Source of the DNA: Olavius algarvensis associated proteobacterium Delta 3
Lineage (GTDB): Bacteria > Desulfobacterota > Desulfobacteria > Desulfobacterales > CAFBRK01
Direction of reading: 5' to 3'
Assembly (NCBI GenBank): GCA_903231505.1
Contig: CAFBRK010000344.1
Location: 1-64,000 of the forward strand
DNA: 64,000 nucleotides
The stretch's first letter is position 1, and each line of letters opens with the position of its first letter. Both the position numbers and the translations under genes were made by a program. Positions 51,095 through 60,090 of this stretch are shown one piece after another. Below the pieces are notes generated by a model that was not told where the DNA came from, made no database searches, and was given only the letters and a program-made list of their open reading frames with translations.

Positions 51095-52321
51095 TCAAGC
51101 CACAATGTCCAGAGAAAATGCGGGTTCCATTTTTGTGCCTTCCTCCAGTTTCTGCAAAGCCGCTTCGGTCGCTGTGGTCAACTCCTCCATTTCCAGGATA
51201 GACTTGGCCATTTGGGGGAGAGCGGCCTTGCGAAACGCGGAGATATCTTCCAATGCTGCATTGATGTCCGCAAACGCCTTTTTCAATGTCTCCATATCCA
51301 GTTGGGTATCACCTGCGCGCTTGTGAATCGCAGCGCCCTGGGTGCGCAGTTGCGATGCCGTTTGGGCGATTAAACGGTTGGTGGCTTTGTTTACGGCATC
51401 GATCTTGTCCAGTACAATTTTTTGATTGGCCAGGGCAAGGGCAACGGTAACCGCAACGTTCAATGCATTGACCGTAACGTTGATCCCGCGGTCGACGCCT
51501 TTGATCAGTTCTTTGTTGTTCCTGACAATAATTTCAATCGCGAGAACCCCCTGCTGGTTGACCGCCAGTTGCTGCTGGAGATCCTGAATCCGTTGACGAA
51601 GCGGGAAAAGGATTTCATCTTCTATAAACCGCCTGCGTGAATCATCCGGTGGTACGTCGTGTTCCAGGGCATGTGAAAATTTCTGGTCGATGATCATCCC
51701 GAGTTCGATGGTTTTGTGAAGCCTGTGGGTAAGCTCCCGCATGGCTTGCTGATCCTGGGAGAGGGTAACATTGTCGCGCTGGAGGACCTTCTTGCCTTCC
51801 TCCAAAGCCCTGATAATGGCATCGATGACGGTCTGGGCGGATTCAAACCGTGTAAAGAATCGGTTCAGGGGGGTCCCGATGCCCGGCAGAAATCCCAGGG
51901 CCCGGGTAAACCAGCCCGCTTCAAAATCGAATTTACCGGGATCAAGTTCTTCCACTTTTACTTTCAAGTTCACAAGGGCATTGGCCACCTCTCCGCCATC
52001 CTCTCCGCGGGCGGCCAGCTTGCGGATCGGCTCCTTGAGCATGGCGGAACGATGGGCCGCTTCCTGCTGGGTCTTGCTTCCCATGGTATCCACCGCAAGG
52101 GCGTTCTGCTGGCGTTCTGTGGCGACGGACGGATCCTCCGGGTTAAAACCCAGCACCGCCTGGACAAACGCAGACGCTTGCTCCTCGAGTTTGGGATCCG
52201 GCGAGGCCGGTGCTGCAATCGCCTTGGGATCGACCAACCCGGTTTCCTTTCGAATCGTGAGTGGATCGGCCAACGCCAGGGCGCCACCGCTCTGTGGCGA
52301 TTGGGTGTCAAGCTGGTTCAT
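51095..52321 (-). CDS. telA: TelA-family toxic anion resistance protein
   Basis: 408 aa, family length. The TelA core is clear: FLPGIGTPLNRFFTRFESAQ, ALEEGKKVLQRDNVTLSQDQ, and ANQKIVLDKIDAVNKATNRLIAQTA. It is cytoplasmic and mostly helical. Members were named for tellurite resistance but their molecular action is unknown; many sit with XpaC-like membrane proteins and ABC importers. Here it is the sixth gene of a nine-gene operon, 90 nt after the small coupled gene. Confidence 0.92.
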   Translation of the reverse strand: MNQLDTQSPQSGGALALADPLTIRKETGLVDPKAIAAPASPDPKLEEQASAFVQAVLGFNPEDPSVATERQQNALAVDTMGSKTQQEAAHRSAMLKEPIRKLAARGEDGGEVANALVNLKVKVEELDPGKFDFEAGWFTRALGFLPGIGTPLNRFFTRFESAQTVIDAIIRALEEGKKVLQRDNVTLSQDQQAMRELTHRLHKTIELGMIIDQKFSHALEHDVPPDDSRRRFIEDEILFPLRQRIQDLQQQLAVNQQGVLAIEIIVRNNKELIKGVDRGINVTVNALNVAVTVALALANQKIVLDKIDAVNKATNRLIAQTASQLRTQGAAIHKRAGDTQLDMETLKKAFADINAALEDISAFRKAALPQMAKSILEMEELTTATEAALQKLEEGTKMEPAFSLDIVA

Positions 52322-52411
52322 GGCAACCTCCTTAATTTTTTGGGGAAAAATAAACGTTTCCGTTCGATAGCCGGTAACCGGCGAATCGCTCCCAGACAGA
52401 TTCCGCCAATG

Positions 52412-52606
52412 TCAGATCTCCTCGTATTCATGGGCCTTCAACGCGAGTTTCTGCAATTGCTTAATAGCCGATTCAAATTCTTTGTCTGCAAACCTGTGAC
52501 CGCTCTGCCATTGTGCCACCGCAGCCGAGATGCGCTCCATTTCGGTCATGGCTTTTTCATTGTGGGTCAAAAAAGAATCTACCTTTCGTAGCTGGCTTTT
52601 CCACAA
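52412..52606 (-). CDS. Small protein translationally coupled to the XpaC-like gene
   Basis: 64 aa from a TTG start. AGGAG lies 9 nt before it and overlaps the stop of the 218-aa gene (TAGGAG), which argues for a real coupled gene. The product is one long amphipathic helix pair with VDSFLTHNEKAMTEMERISA and ADKEFESAIKQLQKLALKAHEY. It is soluble with no recognised family, and may be a coiled-coil adaptor between the membrane protein and TelA. Confidence 0.65.
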   Translation of the reverse strand: MWKSQLRKVDSFLTHNEKAMTEMERISAAVAQWQSGHRFADKEFESAIKQLQKLALKAHEYEEI

Positions 52607-52618
52607 ATCAAGACGCTC

Positions 52619-53275
52619 CTACAGGGATATCCGTTGTGTTTCATCTTCCGCGCTATGCTTCGATTTGCCGGCAATATCCTTCAATCTGGATGCGATGTAG
52701 TCCGGATCGATGGACTCAGCGCTTTTTAAGATACCCACCACGGAATTCAGATTATCCAGAACGCTCAATGAAACCTGCTCGGCAGCGCCTAAAAATCGCC
52801 CATGGGTAATTTCGCTGGTTTTTAACTTCATCCCCAGCAGTTCCTTCACATTGGCCAGTTTTGTCTGAATGTTCTCGAGCTGTGCAAGGCCGGTATCGGC
52901 ATACTGCGCCAGGGATTCTTTTCCGGCGCACGTCTTCAATCCAGCCTCAATCTGACCGATCAGGTACTGTTCATATTTCTTCTGATGACGATGCAGGCTC
53001 TCCAGGTATTGACTGCCGAGGGTTTCGTGCCTGAAAAATACCTGATAAACGGCCCACGCCGGCCCTACCAGACCCAGAAGGAGGCCGGCGCCGAGAAACA
53101 GCGGGGCCTCAAACAGGGCACCTACGATTCCCGCGCTGACTCCAAGGGCAATCGGATAGATGGTCGAGGGATGCTTCAATCCCCGGTGCACCACTGCCTT
53201 TTGAATGGCTTCCGGCATATAGTCTGCCGGTTTGGGTGGCTTTGAACCCTCGAGCAGGTCGGTGGTCTCGTCCAT
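52619..53275 (-). CDS. XpaC-like membrane protein of the telA operon
   Basis: 218 aa. One or two transmembrane helices (IYPIALGVSAGIVGALF, PLFLGAGLLLGLVGPAWAVYQVFF, residues about 39-82) are followed by a long C-terminal helical domain (HQKKYEQYLIGQIEAGLKTC, LENIQTKLANVKELLGMKL). This layout and its place next to telA resemble XpaC (PF10112-type) proteins. The likely role is a membrane anchor for TelA. The exact family is uncertain. Confidence 0.6.
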   Translation of the reverse strand: MDETTDLLEGSKPPKPADYMPEAIQKAVVHRGLKHPSTIYPIALGVSAGIVGALFEAPLFLGAGLLLGLVGPAWAVYQVFFRHETLGSQYLESLHRHQKKYEQYLIGQIEAGLKTCAGKESLAQYADTGLAQLENIQTKLANVKELLGMKLKTSEITHGRFLGAAEQVSLSVLDNLNSVVGILKSAESIDPDYIASRLKDIAGKSKHSAEDETQRISL

Positions 53276-53314
53276 GCCCCTTTAATTTTCCAGCGCTGAT
53301 GAAGTATTGTACAT

Positions 53315-54886
53315 TTAAAAATCTTCGCGAGCCAAAACCAGCTCGACCCGGGGCAACCGATACATCCAGGCGCGCCGGCTTTCTCCCGCCAGCCGCGGTA
53401 GCGGTTTGTCTCCCCCGTACCCGACGACATGCAGCCGGTTGGAATCAATCTGATATACGATATTCAGGTAGCGCGCGACGGCGTCCGCCCGGTCTTTCGA
53501 GAGCATAACATTCTGCTTCGAATCACCCCTGACGTCCGTATGGCCTTTGATGATGACCCGGAAGTTTGGGTAGTGTTTTAAACGTTCGACTGCCGAATCG
53601 ACGACTTTTTTCGAAATTAGATCCAGTTCGGTAGTCCCTTGCTGAAACACAATGGGGTCGACCCGAAGGGTGCCCACTTCTTTCAGCGCATTCCATTCCT
53701 TGCCGTTCAATGGGCTGAAACGGGTTTCCAGCGAATTAACAAAGGCATTCCCGGCGTTGCTTCCGGTAGCAACGGTGAACGAGCCGGCCAATCCTTTGGC
53801 AAAAAGGGATTCCAGGAAGCTGCTGTTGGTGATCCGATAGGGATCATCATCCGGGATGGGGGATCTTGAGAAGTCTCCAGCGTTCTCCAGGATACGTGCG
53901 CTGGCGATAATCGTATCGACCAGCCCTTCATCGGAAAACTGACCCGGGGCGGCGATCCCGAACCATTTTTCGCAATTTTCACTGAAATTGACCCATTGAA
54001 TGCCTTTGAGCATGGAGACAACCGCCTTGTTGCTGAGGTTGGTTTCGTCCTCGACATGTTTTAGAAGGAGCTTTCTGTCGTCTCTATATTTTTTTAACAC
54101 ACGGAAGTAATTGTTTATCAGCAACTGCACCATTTCCGGCTTTTTCTGGAGGGTTCTGCGACTCGCCACGAGGATATCGACAATGAGGCGCTCGGTGTCC
54201 TCTGTGCCCAACAGTTTCACGATGCCGTCGTCCACCAGGGCCCGGGACACATCCGGCTCCCAGCAGATAGCGATATCGGTTTGACCGGTCACCAGCTTTT
54301 CCAGGGCCTTTTCCGACCCATTGGTCTCAATGCGCAATCTTCCTGAAGGAAGCAGACTCGGAATGTTGAAATGCTCCGAGGCGGCTTTTGCCAGATGATG
54401 ACTTGGACTGTCCGGCGTGAAGGCGACACGGATGTCGGACCGGCCTTTGAGGGCATCCAGGCTGTTTACGCGATCCTTCCTGGCCAGTATGGCATCGCCG
54501 CCCTTGGATTCGTCGATGACCATCACAATGGCCCCTGGATACTTGAGCGGTGCGGCATTTAGAATGAACGAGTCCACCGTCGCAACGGCAAAATCAATAT
54601 CCCCATCCTTGAGCCGAGCCATCCTCTCTCTGTAATCGGCCTGATCGTCCTCACAGACCAGGACATAACCGGCCCGTCGCATGGCGCTTTCCATCTCCGG
54701 TGAGCGCAGAATGAAGTAACCGATCCAGTTGTCCAGTGCGACGACGATTTTACCCTTTGTTTTTGTGGCATCCGAAGTGGCCCGTTGCCGGCTTTCCTCG
54801 AAGTACGGCAGGATCAGTTTTACGCCGATCGCGCTGATGGCAACAATCAGAACGAGTAGCAAGGCACCAACGATGGTTCGGTTCAT
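53315..54886 (-). CDS. Periplasmic-binding-protein/OmpA fusion (membrane-anchored), copy 2
   Basis: 523 aa. An uncleaved N-terminal transmembrane anchor (ALLLVLIVAISAIGVKLILPYF) comes first. Residues about 45-330 are a NitT/TauT-like solute-binding fold (VALDNWIGYFILRSPEME; DIAICWEPDVSRALVDDG). Residues about 400-515 are an OmpA C-terminal domain (FQQGTTELDLISKKVVDSAV; VIIKGHTDVRGDSKQNVMLS). It should bind a ligand in the periplasm while holding peptidoglycan, so it spans inner membrane to cell wall. It is the third gene of the operon. Confidence 0.85.
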   Translation of the reverse strand: MNRTIVGALLLVLIVAISAIGVKLILPYFEESRQRATSDATKTKGKIVVALDNWIGYFILRSPEMESAMRRAGYVLVCEDDQADYRERMARLKDGDIDFAVATVDSFILNAAPLKYPGAIVMVIDESKGGDAILARKDRVNSLDALKGRSDIRVAFTPDSPSHHLAKAASEHFNIPSLLPSGRLRIETNGSEKALEKLVTGQTDIAICWEPDVSRALVDDGIVKLLGTEDTERLIVDILVASRRTLQKKPEMVQLLINNYFRVLKKYRDDRKLLLKHVEDETNLSNKAVVSMLKGIQWVNFSENCEKWFGIAAPGQFSDEGLVDTIIASARILENAGDFSRSPIPDDDPYRITNSSFLESLFAKGLAGSFTVATGSNAGNAFVNSLETRFSPLNGKEWNALKEVGTLRVDPIVFQQGTTELDLISKKVVDSAVERLKHYPNFRVIIKGHTDVRGDSKQNVMLSKDRADAVARYLNIVYQIDSNRLHVVGYGGDKPLPRLAGESRRAWMYRLPRVELVLAREDF

Positions 54887-54943
54887 AAGAGAATCGTCTT
54901 TCTTTTGCTGCCGGTTCTTTCAAAGGATCGTGTGGTACGGCCC

Positions 54944-55732
54944 TTAGTTGGTAAATTCCTGTTCATCGAAAAATTCCAGTTCCGCCAGTACTTCCTGGAG
55001 GCCGCTTTTCAATTGATCCGGGTTGTCAGCCGACCTGTAGATGGTTCGCCCGGGTTGATTCAACGAGTGATCGTCACCGATACAAAACCCGATGCTGAAA
55101 ATGGTGACCGGACTACTCCCCAGAATTTTATTGACCGTGCTCTTAAGACGTTGCTTGCTATGAGCGATCCCGTCGGTAACAACAACAATCGTATACTCCC
55201 CGTACCCGAGCTGCCGTTTTCCCTGGGAGGTAAGAGTCTTAAATGCGTACGATAGGGCTTGGCTTAAAGGTGTACCCCCGCCGGCTCTAATACCCATAAC
55301 GGTATCGATGAAGACCTGCCGATTGCCGGTGGTCAGGCCCAGGGTGGTGATCCCTTTTGCGTTGAAGGAGTAAAATCCAAGATTGGCGTCCTCGGGAACG
55401 CTCTTGGACCAGGCAACCACCGCCTGCTTGGCAATTTCCAGTTTCCGACTGTCGCCGGCGCAATCGCTTTCTCCCATACTGCCGGAGCCGTCAAATATCA
55501 GGACAAAATTCCGGGCTGTGAGATCACCGGCCAGGGCATGCAGGGATTGCTCTTCTGACAGGAAAGGCCACGAGGCCAACGTTTGAGGAGGCGGCTCTCG
55601 TGTTTGCTCAACAACCTGTTGTGACTGAGGTTTCGGCGGTGCGCTTTGCTTGGCCGGCTTCGGATCTTCTCCACAGGCGACGAGCAAGACGACACCGAGA
55701 AGTATGGCGATCAATAACGGCCTTAGTTTCAT
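54944..55732 (-). CDS. VWA-domain lipoprotein
   Basis: 262 aa from ATG 55732 with GGAGG 6 nt upstream. Lipobox LLVAC with Cys at residue 20, then a Pro/Gln-rich linker, then a von Willebrand A domain (about 75-250). The MIDAS metal site is present: FDGSGSMGES, GGTPLSQALSYA, and VVTDGIAHSK. It is anchored by lipid at the inner or outer membrane and binds a protein partner through Mg. It lies between the two binding-protein/OmpA fusions, 11 nt after the first. Confidence 0.88.
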   Translation of the reverse strand: MKLRPLLIAILLGVVLLVACGEDPKPAKQSAPPKPQSQQVVEQTREPPPQTLASWPFLSEEQSLHALAGDLTARNFVLIFDGSGSMGESDCAGDSRKLEIAKQAVVAWSKSVPEDANLGFYSFNAKGITTLGLTTGNRQVFIDTVMGIRAGGGTPLSQALSYAFKTLTSQGKRQLGYGEYTIVVVTDGIAHSKQRLKSTVNKILGSSPVTIFSIGFCIGDDHSLNQPGRTIYRSADNPDQLKSGLQEVLAELEFFDEQEFTN

Positions 55733-55743
55733 GTCAGCCTCCG

Positions 55744-57453
55744 TTAATCCAAAGGAATAAAAGCACTGTCTTCCGCTTCGATCTGGATGATCCTGAACAC
55801 TACCCGCATGTTGGAAAGCCACTGCTCCTTTGTTTTGGGTCTCGGATACTTGGGTTGCATTATCCCGTGCCCAACGACCGAAAACTGACTTTGATCCAAG
55901 GGTACCCCTGAGTTCCCAGCGAACCGAATGACGCTATCGCGAACCGCGATGGACCTGTTAATGCTGAGGTTCTTTGCTGCCTGCTTTGTTCGCTGCAGTT
56001 CGATGGCAGTCGCTCCCTTTTTCTCGAGTCGATTGTACTTGTGGGGGTCGCTGTGTCCTTCAACGGTGATAACGGCGCCGCCGTATGTCGAGGCCAGTTC
56101 CACTATTTTATTGAATCCCTGCTCATACAGATCCTCTGAGAAGGCTTTTTGATTCGGTTGGAAATTGATTTCCAAGCGGAACAGCTCACCCTCGCTCAAG
56201 GTGCCCATGGCCTGTTTGCGAGCCACGACTTGTGCCACCATATCCGATTTGAACCGCGGGGCTTCCACATTGTCGATTCCCACCAGGCCGGACCGAAAAT
56301 TATTGTAATCCCACTGGGCCTGGTCTATTGCCGAAGTTCTGCTCAAAAGACCGATGGAGATAAACGCTGACTGGATTTCGCTAACCAGACGGTTCATATT
56401 GCGGGGCCATTTCGTGTCTCCGAAGAATTTGACATTCCCCCGGAATTCCACAAATTCACAATCGCCGTACAGTGCTTCAGCATCTGCTGTGGCCTGAGCA
56501 CTGTCGAGTAGAATCTGAGCCGAAGCCGACAACAACGCCTTGTAGGCCGTGATGTTTTTCTCCTTGTTTTTGAATAACCTCTTCATCTCCTGTGTTGCAA
56601 GCAACAGTCCGTGAACAAAAGCCTCGACGTTTTGGCGGTTGGTCTGGAAAAAATCGCTCCGAACCGCGTAGACATCGGCGATAATTCGATTGGCCGTTTT
56701 CGTGGAAAGCATGATCCGTGCACCCCGGACAGAGCCTTCCGCTCCGGTACCCACGGTGCCGTTTGAGGTCAGCATCAATCCGTCCGGAATGATGACAAAC
56801 GCTGCATCCACATCCGGGCTGAAAAGAGCTTCCGCGGGGGTCTGGTCTGTGCCGGTCAAATCTCTAGTCCACCGAAGGTTGACGTCGTTCATGGGCACCC
56901 CGGCGTCCTTCAGGATCTTGGCCAGGTAATCGACATGGGGACCATAAGCCTGAAGGGCGATGGTTTTGCCCTTCAGATCTTTGGCAGATTTGATGCCCTC
57001 TTTCACGACGAGGCAGTCGCCACCGTTGCTCCAGGTCATTTGATAGATAATTACCGGCTTGGTACGTGGATCTTGGTTTAACACCTCTGTCGCCATGTTG
57101 ATCATTCCCATGGTGCCGCGCAGAAAAGGCGTATCCCCTTTTATGTAGGCCTCTACCTGCTTTTGGAAATCGTCTTGACGAACAAGTTTGATTGAAAGGC
57201 CCTTCTGGGCAAATATGCTCCCGGTCCGGGTGGTTGCCGAACTGCCGTTGGCAAGGATGGTTGCAATATCTCCCCCCCAGGTGATCATTGGGACGAGCCA
57301 TTGCTTGGAAGCTTTCGGGGCCCCAACAACTGTTTTGATTTTGTTGGTCAGCGGCGGTGACTGATATGCGTCCGCCAGACCCCAGGAAAACAGCAGGAGT
57401 AATGCAACCGTAAAGGTATGAAGACGATGCCTCTTAAATGGATTCCATCTCAT
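55744..57453 (-). CDS. Periplasmic-binding-protein/OmpA fusion (secreted), copy 1
   Basis: 570 aa from ATG 57453, which has GGAGG 8 nt upstream. Signal peptide (FTVALLLLFSWGLADAYQ), a NitT/TauT-like ligand-binding domain (about 40-370; LVPMITWGGDIATILANGSS; KDLKGKTIALQAYGPHVDYL), and an OmpA domain (about 430-560; FRLEINFQPNQKAFSEDL; AVITVEGHSDPHKYNRL). The type is seen elsewhere as substrate-binding/OmpA family proteins. It is the first gene of the telA operon. It has no transmembrane anchor, unlike copy 2, so the pair may bridge the periplasm. Confidence 0.87.
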   Translation of the reverse strand: MRWNPFKRHRLHTFTVALLLLFSWGLADAYQSPPLTNKIKTVVGAPKASKQWLVPMITWGGDIATILANGSSATTRTGSIFAQKGLSIKLVRQDDFQKQVEAYIKGDTPFLRGTMGMINMATEVLNQDPRTKPVIIYQMTWSNGGDCLVVKEGIKSAKDLKGKTIALQAYGPHVDYLAKILKDAGVPMNDVNLRWTRDLTGTDQTPAEALFSPDVDAAFVIIPDGLMLTSNGTVGTGAEGSVRGARIMLSTKTANRIIADVYAVRSDFFQTNRQNVEAFVHGLLLATQEMKRLFKNKEKNITAYKALLSASAQILLDSAQATADAEALYGDCEFVEFRGNVKFFGDTKWPRNMNRLVSEIQSAFISIGLLSRTSAIDQAQWDYNNFRSGLVGIDNVEAPRFKSDMVAQVVARKQAMGTLSEGELFRLEINFQPNQKAFSEDLYEQGFNKIVELASTYGGAVITVEGHSDPHKYNRLEKKGATAIELQRTKQAAKNLSINRSIAVRDSVIRFAGNSGVPLDQSQFSVVGHGIMQPKYPRPKTKEQWLSNMRVVFRIIQIEAEDSAFIPLD

Positions 57454-58110
57454 GCGTTCCTCCATGGGTATTGATACAAATCAATCTTTTAATGTCAGTT
57501 AAGCTTTTGAAATTCAGGGAAATGTGTTGCTGTATGGAACCAAGCGCGCAAATCTTGCCCTCTCTGTTGAACTCAACACTCAGTCGGCACAGCAAGAAAA
57601 TAGGCACGCTCGAAATCTACAAAAAAATTGCATAATACAAGGCACTTTTAAAACGTTTCTCAAATGTGAGGGATCGGTACAGCAAATCGATATGGTTGGT
57701 AAGTCAAAATAAATTAGTACCCGTACCGGATAACAATAATGTGTAATTATACCAGCATTTTCCGACAAATGCAAAAGCATGAGAAGGTTATTCACTGCCG
57801 TTGGGATGGAAGAACGTTGAGAAAAGACAAGTATATCCTCCGAAGCCGGGTATATCGATCTTTTTTCAGGCGACCCGCTGATGCTTCAGTTAGGCATCAG
57901 TCGGTCTCGTGGGGCACTCATAAATGGCCGCCCAGTGCACGGGATTGCGAAAACCGTTTGGTTTTATAGTGGGGCAGACAACACATACAAGGAAGAAAGA
58001 TAAACGAGACACAGATCGTTCCATTCAATGGACAGATATGCAATCTATGTTCCATGTACATAACAGTTTGCAATTCCATTAAAAGGTTCTTTGAAAGAAT
58101 GGCGATGTGC

Positions 58111-58143
58111 ACAATTTTCTGTGCAGTGTGCACAGAAAATTGT
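58111..58143. repeat. Perfect 15-bp inverted repeat with 3-nt loop
   Basis: ACAATTTTCTGTGCA, loop GTG, then its exact complement. It lies more than 150 bp from any recognised gene, has no downstream T-run, and is a candidate operator, recombination site or structured RNA. Confidence 0.85.
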
Positions 58144-58319
58144 AGTCAATTTGTAAATTTGGGGACAAAGTTATTTTGAATGGTCTAAGAAAAATAAAGG
58201 GCATTCAAGGGGGCAGATGGTGCGATATATTGGGGTCAAAAAAAGAAATTAGAAATCAACTCGAGCGGAAGTGGCAACAAGAGGACAACGAGATCACATT
58301 TTAAATTTTCATCATTCGC

Positions 58320-58442
58320 AAGCCTTGGTTTTCCCGCCTGTAAAAAGAAGTATTCGGATAGCTACCATTTCAATAGATAGAGATACTTTCTTCCCAGAGG
58401 CAATTGGTGGACTATCGAATGTCCCCAAAATACTCGGACTTG
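58320..58442. repeat. REP-like dispersed repeat, copy 2
   Basis: It is highly similar to the copy at 46973-47094 upstream of the transposase and includes the REP-like GTGGACTATCGAATGTCC end. Confidence 0.75.
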
Positions 58443-58724
58443 TTGAATAGCAGAAAAAATGGTAAAATGAGACTGTTTCACGTTGAGCAAAAATCAGCTT
58501 CTTTCTACAGCAACCAGTCAACTCGTTAACAGAGAACAAGCTATATGATCTGAACCGAATCCCCCGGCCAATATTCAGATATCGAAGATATCTCCTATCA
58601 ATATTTGGTTTGAGCTAAGCACTTAATTCGGGACAGAGCGGCGTTGTTTCACCAATGACAGGTACGAAGCGCTGCTCGGAGCTGTAATACGTTGGTATCC
58701 GTTACTCAAAAAATGGGAGGCGTT

Positions 58725-59162
58725 ATGAAATTGAAGGTCTGGTTTCTGGTCTTGATTGGAGTTGTTCTATTTCCCATCCTCAACTGCGTTGCCGCTGAAA
58801 AGAGTACCGAACAGATGTCACCCGAAAAACAGGCTATTTTTCAACTCTTTGAAAACATGGAGACAGCCTGGAACAAGCAGGATGCTGCAGCCTATATCAT
58901 GTTTTTTCACGACGATCTGAGATTGAAGCTTGGTTCACCACAGAAAGTAAAATACTACTCAAAAAAAGCATGTAAAAAAACCTTGCCGAAGAGAATGGCC
59001 AAATTCGGCCCGTATAAAATGGTCGATCCAGAAATCATAAATCTAAAAGGGGACAAGGCCAAAGCTAAAGTAATTGTGAGAAAGAAAAAACGGGATTACC
59101 CGAATGTATTCAATCTCGTGAGGGTCAATGGCGAGTGGCAAATTATAAGCAACGAGTGGTAA
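58725..59162 (+). CDS. Small exported NTF2-like protein
   Basis: 145 aa from ATG 58725 with GGGAGG 6 nt upstream. Signal peptide (FLVLIGVVLFPILNCVAAE), then a cone-like SnoaL/DUF4440 pattern: LFENMETAWNKQDAAAYIMF, FHDDLRLKLGSP, and a final VNLVRV-type strand with NGEWQIISNEW. It is probably periplasmic; it could be a lipoprotein, but Asn before the Cys makes that unlikely. The ligand is unknown. It is flanked by copies 2 and 3 of the REP-like repeat. Confidence 0.8.
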   Translation: MKLKVWFLVLIGVVLFPILNCVAAEKSTEQMSPEKQAIFQLFENMETAWNKQDAAAYIMFFHDDLRLKLGSPQKVKYYSKKACKKTLPKRMAKFGPYKMVDPEIINLKGDKAKAKVIVRKKKRDYPNVFNLVRVNGEWQIISNEW

Positions 59163-59478
59163 TTTGCTTCACGGAACAGAGCGGTTGCCTCTTACATATC
59201 AATTTTTCACAAGCCCTGGTCTTTTCGCCTATAAAAAGAGGTGTTCGGATAGCTGCCATTTCACTTTATAAGGATGCATTCTTCTCAAGGCTATCTTAAT
59301 CATAGGATGGAAAGACCTTTGCTTGTGAAATGCTCTCGAGCCTTCTGCCGAGTGAACAATCGGGGCAATGCCGGCAAGGGGAAAATGGGGGGCGGGGTAT
59401 GAAGCTCGTCGTGTAATTGCAATTTGACTGTACTTGGTGAATGGCCTCCGCGACGTGTGCTTTGCGTCCGATTGAAGA
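59163..59478. other. 316-bp intergenic region with third REP-like repeat
   Basis: It holds the diverged repeat copy at 59211-59290; otherwise nothing is recognised. Confidence 0.5.
59211..59290. repeat. REP-like dispersed repeat, copy 3 (diverged)
   Basis: It shares AAGCC-TGGT-TTT-CGCCTATAAAAAGA and TTCGGATAGCT-CCATTTC with copies 1 and 2. The later half differs. Confidence 0.6.
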
Positions 59479-60090
59479 ATGTTTAATAAATTTAGAGAAA
59501 ACTGCCCGGTAAGCGTATTTCTGATCCTGCTTCTGTGCCTGTTTACCTTTCCATTTTTAGCAGGAATTGTCCCTATTGTACGATTTCCCAGCGAGCAGAT
59601 AGATATCGACGTTTTCCCGGAATTTATTGTCGTTAAAGGCGCCTATGTATACGAAAATCCGTTTCCTTTTCCGGTGACTCAAGGTTTTACCATCCCATTT
59701 CATCAGGATCCTCAACATCCGCCGCCTGTTCATATCAGCGCCACGGTTGTATCACCCTCAATCCAGCCTGTGCGAATCCGTCACATATTCGGAAAACACC
59801 GATTCGAGGTGACATTTTCTCCATATGAACAAAAAGTGGTTGAAGTCTCTTACCGCCAGGCAGCCCCCTCGAAATGCGGCTATTACCTGCTGCGCACCAC
59901 CAAACCATGGAGGCGCCCGTTGTCGAAGGGAGACTATCGATTGATGCTGAAAGGTGTCGATTTGGTGGATTCCAATTATCCCGTCAGTCAGGTTGGACAT
60001 CATGTGTTCTCATTTTCAAGAACGGATTTCATGCCGGAAATCGACTGGCAGTGGAAATGGAGAGTGAAGCAGGATGAAAAGAATACTTAG
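59479..60090 (+). CDS. Exported protein of unknown function, paired with the next gene
   Basis: 203 aa. An N-terminal signal anchor (VSVFLILLLCLFTFPFLAGI) leads to a beta-rich periplasmic domain with FPSEQIDIDVFPEFIVVKGAY, ENPFPFPVTQGFTIPF, and a strand ending EQKVVEVSYRQ. No family was recognised. The stop lies 17 nt inside the next gene, so the two are probably co-translated. Confidence 0.6.
   Translation: MFNKFRENCPVSVFLILLLCLFTFPFLAGIVPIVRFPSEQIDIDVFPEFIVVKGAYVYENPFPFPVTQGFTIPFHQDPQHPPPVHISATVVSPSIQPVRIRHIFGKHRFEVTFSPYEQKVVEVSYRQAAPSKCGYYLLRTTKPWRRPLSKGDYRLMLKGVDLVDSNYPVSQVGHHVFSFSRTDFMPEIDWQWKWRVKQDEKNT

Larger units (their letters stand above)
57454..58724. other. 1.27-kb non-coding stretch with dyad and dispersed repeat
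   Basis: No credible gene is seen on either strand. It holds the upstream region of the telA operon, a 15-bp perfect inverted repeat (58111-58143) and the second copy of the REP-like repeat (58320-58442). The rest is AT-rich. Confidence 0.6.

Noticed and set aside
57580-57969. Two short frames in the gene-poor stretch upstream of the telA operon
   Set aside because: Neither has a start signal, a family match or a consistent composition.
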